Source of the DNA: Hungatella sp. UBA5385
GTDB lineage: Bacteria; Bacillota; Clostridia; Lachnospirales; Lachnospiraceae
NCBI GenBank assembly: GCA_002409995.1
Contig: DHOR01000030.1
Location: forward strand, 102,446-166,445
DNA length: 64,000 nt
Direction: 5' to 3'
Program-made: the position numbers and the translations under genes
The notes under the pieces: model-generated
The model's input: the letters and a program-made list of their open reading frames with translations, nothing else
The model's database searches: none
What the model was told of the DNA's origin: nothing
In this document: piece after piece, positions 59,763-64,000 of the stretch
Position numbering within the stretch: the first letter of the stretch is position 1
Layout of the letters: each line of letters begins with the position of its first letter

Positions 59763-61150
59763 TTTACACCTTCTCTTGTATCTTCCAGAACGATTCCCTG
59801 TTCCAGAAGCTTACCACGGATCTCATCAGCCAGAGCAAAGTCCTTATCTTTTCTTGCCTGCTGTCTTGCTTCTATCATAGCTTCGATTTCATGGTCTAAA
59901 ATCTCCGCCTTTTTCTCTGTTATAATGCCTAAAACATCGCAAAGCTTTTCAATGGTCTGCTTTAAGTATACCACATAAGCCCTGCTGCTGTCTGCTGTTG
60001 CTGTAGAGTTGCTAAGCTTTACAATCTCAAAGATTGCTGAAATACCATCTGCTGTATTAAAATCATCATCCATAGCAGCTTCATATTTCTCAATCAGCTC
60101 ATCAATTGCTGCTTTATTCTCATCAGCCTTAAATACATCTCCTGCTGCGCCAGCCTCTAAATCCCTCAGCTTATCAACAGCTGTAAGAATTCTCTCAAGT
60201 CCGTTCTTCGATGATTCCATAAGCTCTTCACTGAAGTTCAGCGGGCTTCTGTAATGAGCGCTGAGCATAAAGAAACGCAGCACCTGCAAATCATACTTTT
60301 CGCTGATCTCCCTCACTGTGAAGAAGTTGCCCAGGGATTTACTCATCTTACGGTTATCAATATTTAAAAATGCATTGTGCATCCAGTATTTAGCGAACTC
60401 CTTGCCATTGGCGGACTCACTCTGTGCAATCTCATTCTCATGATGAGGGAAGATTAAATCCTCTCCGCCTGCATGAATATCAATCTGATCGCCTAAATAC
60501 TTCTTGGACATCACAGAACACTCAATATGCCAGCCAGGACGTCCTTCGCTCCATGGGGACTCCCAGTAAGGTTCTCCCTCTTTCTTAGGCTTCCACAATA
60601 CAAAGTCTGACGGATCTTCCTTACCATCATCTCCTGTCACCTTGATCTCACGGAATCCTGACTGAAGGTCATCAAGATTCTTATGGGACAGCTTGCCATA
60701 CCCGTCAAAGGATTTGGTTTTAAAATAAACAGTGCCATCCTCTGCTTCATAGGCATGACCATTGGCAATTAAATCACTGATCATATGGAGCATTCCGTCA
60801 ATCTCCTCAGTTGCCTTGGGATTCTTAGTTGCAGGCAGAATATTCATTGCCTCCATATCCTTTTTGCACTCTTCAATATAACGGCTGGAAATAATAGCGG
60901 AGTCTACGCCCTCTTCCATTGCTTTTTTAATGATCTTATCATCAATGTCAGTGAAGTTTGATACAAAATTAACATCATATCCTCTATATTCAAAATAACG
61001 TCTCACTGTATCAAATACAATCATAGGTCTTGCATTGCCAATATGAATAAAATTGTATACGGTTGGTCCGCACACATACATCTTCACTTTTCCTGGTTCT
61101 AAAGGCACAAATTCTTCTTTTTGCCTTGTTAATGTATTAAAAACTTTCAT
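59747..61150 (-). CDS. cysS: Cysteinyl-tRNA synthetase
   Basis: A 467-residue class I synthetase. Class I signature HIGNARP within CGPTVYNFIHIG, and KMSKSLGN. Zinc ligands are in MYVCGPT, HIECSVMS and GEDLIFPHHENE. The ATG at 61150 follows AAAGGAG by 5 nt; the frame begins 8 codons earlier. It sits after ispF; no T-box leader is seen upstream in the 38-bp gap. Confidence 0.96.
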   Translation of the reverse strand: MKVFNTLTRQKEEFVPLEPGKVKMYVCGPTVYNFIHIGNARPMIVFDTVRRYFEYRGYDVNFVSNFTDIDDKIIKKAMEEGVDSAIISSRYIEECKKDMEAMNILPATKNPKATEEIDGMLHMISDLIANGHAYEAEDGTVYFKTKSFDGYGKLSHKNLDDLQSGFREIKVTGDDGKEDPSDFVLWKPKKEGEPYWESPWSEGRPGWHIECSVMSKKYLGDQIDIHAGGEDLIFPHHENEIAQSESANGKEFAKYWMHNAFLNIDNRKMSKSLGNFFTVREISEKYDLQVLRFFMLSAHYRSPLNFSEELMESSKNGLERILTAVDKLRDLEAGAAGDVFKADENKAAIDELIEKYEAAMDDDFNTADGISAIFEIVKLSNSTATADSSRAYVVYLKQTIEKLCDVLGIITEKKAEILDHEIEAMIEARQQARKDKDFALADEIRGKLLEQGIVLEDTREGVKWKRA

Positions 61151-61188
61151 AATCTCTCCTTTCAAATCAAGCAAATCTCCACGACTTC

Positions 61189-61731
61189 TTATTTCTTACA
61201 GCAGCCTCCGCAGCTATTGCAGTTACCAGTCATGATTGTATCATCATAACAGTAATCATTCACTGTAGTCAATAAGGTAATTGCCTTAGATGAGATTCCT
61301 TCTCCATTTCCCGTAAAACCAAGGCCTTCTTCTGTTGTTGCCTTGACGCTTACCTGATCTGTTGAAATTCCTAAAGCCATAGCTATATTCTCTGCCATAG
61401 CCGGTCTGTAAGGCGCCAGCTTAGGCTTCTGTGCAACAATGGTTGCATCTATATTTTCGATTACATATCCCTTATCCTGTAAAAGCTCTCCAACTCTTTT
61501 TAAAAGCTTAATGCTGGATACATCTTTATATTGTGGGTCTGTATCCGGAAAATTATCTCCAATATCTCCTAAAGCGGCCGCACCCAGAAGAGCATCCATC
61601 ACTGCATGTACCAGTACATCTGCATCTGAGTGTCCTAAAAGTCCCTTCTCATAAGGAATGGTTACACCTCCTATGATTAAGTCTCTTCCTTCTGTTAATT
61701 TATGAACATCATAACCTAGTCCAATTCTCAT
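61189..61731 (-). CDS. ispF: 2-C-methyl-D-erythritol 2,4-cyclodiphosphate synthase with Cys-rich tail
   Basis: 180 residues; MEP-pathway isoprenoid enzyme. Metal-site and substrate motifs: GYDVHKL (Asp/His), [24 protein letters not shown] split by the His ligand, and [15 protein letters not shown]. The normal fold ends near residue 159 (ITLLTTVND). The protein continues with a tail of about 21 residues ending [12 protein letters not shown], which typical IspF lacks. The tail could bind metal or an Fe-S cluster, or be a regulatory thiol patch; no stop codon interrupts it. Confidence 0.94.
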   Translation of the reverse strand: MRIGLGYDVHKLTEGRDLIIGGVTIPYEKGLLGHSDADVLVHAVMDALLGAAALGDIGDNFPDTDPQYKDVSSIKLLKRVGELLQDKGYVIENIDATIVAQKPKLAPYRPAMAENIAMALGISTDQVSVKATTEEGLGFTGNGEGISSKAITLLTTVNDYCYDDTIMTGNCNSCGGCCKK

Positions 61732-61746
61732 ACATTTTCCTTTCTG

Positions 61747-61780
61747 ATCAGATATCTGGTGTTTTATCCAGTTATCTGAT
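61747..61780 (-). other. Hairpin between the lipid kinase and ispF genes
   Basis: A 13-bp stem with one mismatch (61747-61759 with 61768-61780), 14 nt after the kinase stop and directly before the ispF ribosome site. There is no T-run, so it is not a standard terminator. A TATAAT (61784-61779) overlaps its edge. Confidence 0.4.
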
Positions 61781-61793
61781 TATATCTTAATTT

Positions 61794-62720
61794 CTATACG
61801 ATCATACGAAGCTTTCTCCCTATGCACCTGACCTGTATAGTATTCTGACAGAGACAGCTTTCCCCATCTGCATGAACTGCCATAGATCTGTCCAAATGAA
61901 TGACAGCCTCCTGACAGGTATAAAGTCTGATTCCTTTGTTGTGAGAATACCTTCCTATAAGAGAATTTAAAAGCACAGGAACAAGCCTTCTCTTCCTGGA
62001 ATTGCTCATAACGCAGATTGTAAGCTTTCCATCATCATAGGCTGCACCTGGTGCAAATTTAAATCCACCGCCTTCATAGGGATGGATATGTGCAGAGACA
62101 AAATAAACATGATTAAACTCCACTTTCTGCACATCATCTAACAACAGATAGCCCTTAGATGGCTTTGCCAGTATTAGCTGCTTAATCCCCATAATAATAT
62201 ACAGGAATTTACCTAGTGGTATCAGCCTTTTCTTTCTTTTACTTTTATAATGCAGAAGGTTATGACAGACTGCAGCATCAAATCCGATTCCTGCACTGAC
62301 CATAAACCTGCGACAGCAAATCTCGTCTTCTCCATAAGAAATAACACCATAATCCACCAGCTTATGATACTTAGGAGAAAGAATCTTCTTTAAGCATCTG
62401 TAAGGGCTTCTGGGAAGTTTTAAGCTTCTTGCAAGATCATTGCCGGAACCTGCGGGAATATACCCAAGCGTAATAGTTCCACAAAAAGAAAGGCCATCCA
62501 GAATCTCGTTTACAGTTCCATCGCCGCCAACTGCCACGATGATACGCGGTTCTTTACAGCCCTCTGTTAACTCTCTTGCAAAATCCCTGGCGTCTCCCGG
62601 CTTTTCTGTAAGATGTACTTCATAGTCTACATTCGAGGCTTCTAACATTTTTTTAAGCTTTTTCCAAACCCTTCTGCCCCGTCCATACCGTGAGTTGGGG
62701 TTAACGATAAAATAGTACAT
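61794..62720 (-). CDS. Diacylglycerol kinase-family lipid kinase (YegS/DgkB-like)
   Basis: 308 residues. Starts MYYFIVNPNSRYGRG, with the nucleotide motifs VAVGGDGTVNEILDGL and GYIPAGSGNDLARSL, and the C-terminal domain ending VHADGE-x-C. It phosphorylates a lipid such as diacylglycerol at the membrane face; the exact substrate is unknown. The ATG at 62720 has GGAGGG 5 nt upstream; the frame is open 46 codons earlier without support. Confidence 0.9.
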   Translation of the reverse strand: MYYFIVNPNSRYGRGRRVWKKLKKMLEASNVDYEVHLTEKPGDARDFARELTEGCKEPRIIVAVGGDGTVNEILDGLSFCGTITLGYIPAGSGNDLARSLKLPRSPYRCLKKILSPKYHKLVDYGVISYGEDEICCRRFMVSAGIGFDAAVCHNLLHYKSKRKKRLIPLGKFLYIIMGIKQLILAKPSKGYLLLDDVQKVEFNHVYFVSAHIHPYEGGGFKFAPGAAYDDGKLTICVMSNSRKRRLVPVLLNSLIGRYSHNKGIRLYTCQEAVIHLDRSMAVHADGESCLCQNTIQVRCIGRKLRMIV

Positions 62721-62827
62721 GGTATCCCTCCACCATTTGCTATTATTAAGTATACCATAAAACCTGTAAAATGAATATAATTTTACAGAAAATAGGCTTT
62801 TCGAAAAAGTTGAATCATTAAATAGAA

Positions 62828-62852
62828 AAACGAGCATCAAAAGATACTCGTT
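62828..62852 (-). terminator. Terminator after the membrane protein gene
   Basis: A 10-bp stem with one mismatch (AACGAG-x-ATC, 4-nt loop), then a T5 run on the minus strand, 28 nt after the stop at 62881. Confidence 0.75.
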
Positions 62853-62880
62853 TCTCAACTCCCTAAGTATATGGTTCTGT

Positions 62881-63645
62881 TTATTGTGCAGCGCCCTGCT
62901 GTTTAGAGGAAATCATATTACGATATAACTCTGCCACTTCCTCCGGCTGATTTACACAGTCATAGGTCTGGTCTCCTACTTGAATGTGTCTTGCATTAAT
63001 GGTATATGGATTACGGTTAACCACCTGCTCAATTGCCGCTGTTGACTGTGCGTGAACATAGGTATAGCGGGTCAGTTCCCCTGAAGACAGAAGGATGAAC
63101 AAGCTGTCGTCCCATCTCTGGTTCTTGTAAGTAATGCGTTCCTCAAAAAACATGGCAGCAATATCCTCTAACCGAATCGGTGGAATACCCACTGCTTTCA
63201 ACCAGTTTCTGGTTACTACAATACTGAACAAAACTGAATTTCTTACCAGCTTCTTGCTGTTAATTACATAATAGGAAGAAGAAGGCTCTAAAACCTCTTT
63301 GTCAAATTCCTGAAGCTGTGCCTCTGTATAATTGGACTTTTTCAGAAAATAGCTTATGTATTTATTGGCTCTTTTATTGGTCATGCTCATTCCCAGGAAA
63401 ATCAGAATCAACCAGATTATGATGGGCGAAAGTAACCTCATGAGCATGCCTGCATCGAGAAACTTCTCTCCTGTATGATTCTGGGTTGCCACCATTGCAA
63501 AGATTGCAATAAGATTAATAAAAATAAACATACCGCCTATGGCAGCCAGAGCAGCTCCGCCTCCGCCTATGGATCGTATCTTCTTTAATAAACTTCCATC
63601 CTTTGTACACATTTTAATAAACTTTTCATCCACTGCTTTAAACAT
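62881..63645 (-). CDS. Membrane protein of unknown function (possibly DUF6709)
   Basis: 254 residues: two membrane segments (about 28-52 and 66-86) after a short cytoplasmic start, then a hydrophilic C-terminal domain of about 160 residues with YYVINSKKLVRNS, FFEERITYKNQR and a repeated N-x-R pattern near 210. Probably a cytoplasmic domain anchored by a hairpin. I am not certain of the family. Monocistronic, with its own terminator. Confidence 0.6.
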   Translation of the reverse strand: MFKAVDEKFIKMCTKDGSLLKKIRSIGGGGAALAAIGGMFIFINLIAIFAMVATQNHTGEKFLDAGMLMRLLSPIIIWLILIFLGMSMTNKRANKYISYFLKKSNYTEAQLQEFDKEVLEPSSSYYVINSKKLVRNSVLFSIVVTRNWLKAVGIPPIRLEDIAAMFFEERITYKNQRWDDSLFILLSSGELTRYTYVHAQSTAAIEQVVNRNPYTINARHIQVGDQTYDCVNQPEEVAELYRNMISSKQQGAAQ

Positions 63646-63796
63646 AATGTTACCCCCTGTGTTAATATTTTATCACTGATTTCTTAATTGTATTATATTT
63701 TGTTGAATATTTCAACAATAAAAGAAAACATTTATTATTGTAATCCATTGAAGTTTAAATTGCAAAAACCCTTGAATCATCAAGGGTTTTCTTAAG

Positions 63797-63870
63797 TAGC
63801 GGAAGGGAGATTTGAACTCTCGACACCACGGGTATGAACCGTGTGCTCTAGCCAACTGAGCTATTCCGCC
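63797..63870 (-). tRNA. tRNA-Met (CAT)
   Basis: Folds as a 74-nt cloverleaf on the minus strand: acceptor GGCGGAA with TTCCGCT (G-T closing pair), D-loop AGCTCAGTTGGCTAGAGC, anticodon loop with CAT, T-arm GTTCAAATC. CCA is not encoded. The G-T pair at the acceptor end and the rest of the arm fit elongator rather than initiator Met. Confidence 0.93.
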
Positions 63871-63893
63871 ATATGCAATATTTAAAAATATTA

Positions 63894-63966
63894 TGGGGCC
63901 TATAGGGCTCGAACCTATGACCCTCTGCTTGTAAGGCAGATGCTCTTCCAGCTGAGCTAAGACCCC
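63894..63966 (-). tRNA. tRNA-Val (TAC)
   Basis: Cloverleaf of 73 nt on the minus strand: acceptor GGGGTCT with AGGCCCC, D-arm AGCTCAGCTGGAAGAGC, anticodon loop CTTACAA, T-loop GGTTCGAGCC. CCA is not encoded. It lies 23 bp upstream of tRNA-Met in the same tRNA cluster; the last 34 bp of the window hold nothing I can identify. Confidence 0.94.
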
Positions 63967-64000
63967 ATAACTTCACCGGTTTGCGATTGTTTAACCCGCA

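Noticed and set aside
61151..61188. T-box riboswitch before cysS
   Set aside because: The gap to ispF is only 38 bp and no specifier or antiterminator structure fits; the other cluster gaps are also too short.
61747..61780. Standard terminator between the lipid kinase and ispF genes
   Set aside because: Good stem but no T-run on the minus strand; listed as a hairpin only.
63967..64000. Part of a further tRNA at the right edge
   Set aside because: The last 34 bp contain no recognisable T-arm or acceptor stem, so nothing can be supported.

Overview
The window reads as chromosome of an anaerobic, spore-forming, low-to-mid GC Clostridia, most likely Lachnospiraceae. Reasons: AGGAGG-type ribosome sites nearly everywhere, frequent GTG/TTG starts, a PdaA-type spore-cortex deacetylase, Firmicute families (Mini-III, YtrA-type GntR, DUF4317, DUF4860, DUF5058, DUF3737, Bmp-type nucleoside ABC systems) and two tRNAs at the right edge. 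Genus and species cannot be read from the sequence. Most genes lie on the minus strand, in runs of tightly spaced operons.

Layout. 1-1.5 kb: the end of a Bce-type two-component system (kinase runs off the left edge). 1.6-2.9 kb: NUDIX hydrolase and a small membrane exporter. 3.0-10.7 kb: a GntR-controlled operon with a complete LivK/H/M/G/F-type ABC importer plus an amidohydrolase and an MtaA/UroD-superfamily protein. It has a perfect consensus promoter with operator-like palindromes. 11-11.6 kb: PAP2 membrane protein. 11.8-23.1 kb: a large nucleoside-salvage operon (deoC, a large transaldolase-like protein, deoB, an alcohol dehydrogenase, a BmpA/NupOPQ-type importer, purine nucleoside phosphorylase, a VOC protein) followed by a DeoR-family regulator with its own promoter. 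23.4-26.4 kb: glycosyltransferase, CPBP protease, stand-alone carbamate kinase. 26.5-28.3 kb: a broken alcohol dehydrogenase, DUF3737, LysE-type exporter. 28.4-35.9 kb: a GC-richer cassette of a two-component system, a PaaK-like adenylate-forming enzyme, a MacB/LolD-like ABC transporter and a cyclophilin-like lipoprotein. 36.1-39.8 kb: small phosphatase, AbgB-like M20 amidohydrolase and two membrane proteins (one DUF5058-like). 39.8-41.9 kb: YtrA-type ABC operon with a promoter/operator. 42-47.3 kb: PdaA; a full-length FokI homologue with no methyltransferase in the window; acyltransferase-3; S41 peptidase; a 99-bp MITE-like hairpin. 47.3-50.6 kb: small ORF, DUF4317, WYL regulator, (p)ppGpp synthetase. 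50.7-53.5 kb: GH120 beta-xylosidase divergent from an AraC regulator. 53.6-58.6 kb: a reduced type IV pilus-like cluster (PilT ATPase, four pilin-like/small membrane proteins, PilC/GspF) and a transglutaminase-like lipoprotein. 58.6-63.6 kb: rlmB, mrnC, cysS, ispF with a Cys-rich tail, a lipid kinase, a membrane protein. 63.8-64 kb: tRNA-Met(CAT) and tRNA-Val(TAC).

How the genes fit together. The deo operon gives a coherent route: nucleoside uptake, phosphorolysis, pentose-1-phosphate isomerisation, deoxyribose-phosphate cleavage, and probably acetaldehyde reduction to ethanol. The transaldolase-like protein may link it to pentose phosphates. The Liv-type operon looks like import plus hydrolysis of an unknown amide or peptide-like compound, with a possible methyl-transfer step. 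Strongest candidates for something new: the FokI homologue lacking a local methylase; the two-component/PaaK/ABC/lipoprotein cassette; the 437-residue transaldolase-like protein in a deo operon; the Liv operon with amidohydrolase and MtaA-like genes; and the pilus-like cluster with PilT as the only visible ATPase. All function statements come from motif recognition by eye; no database search was run.
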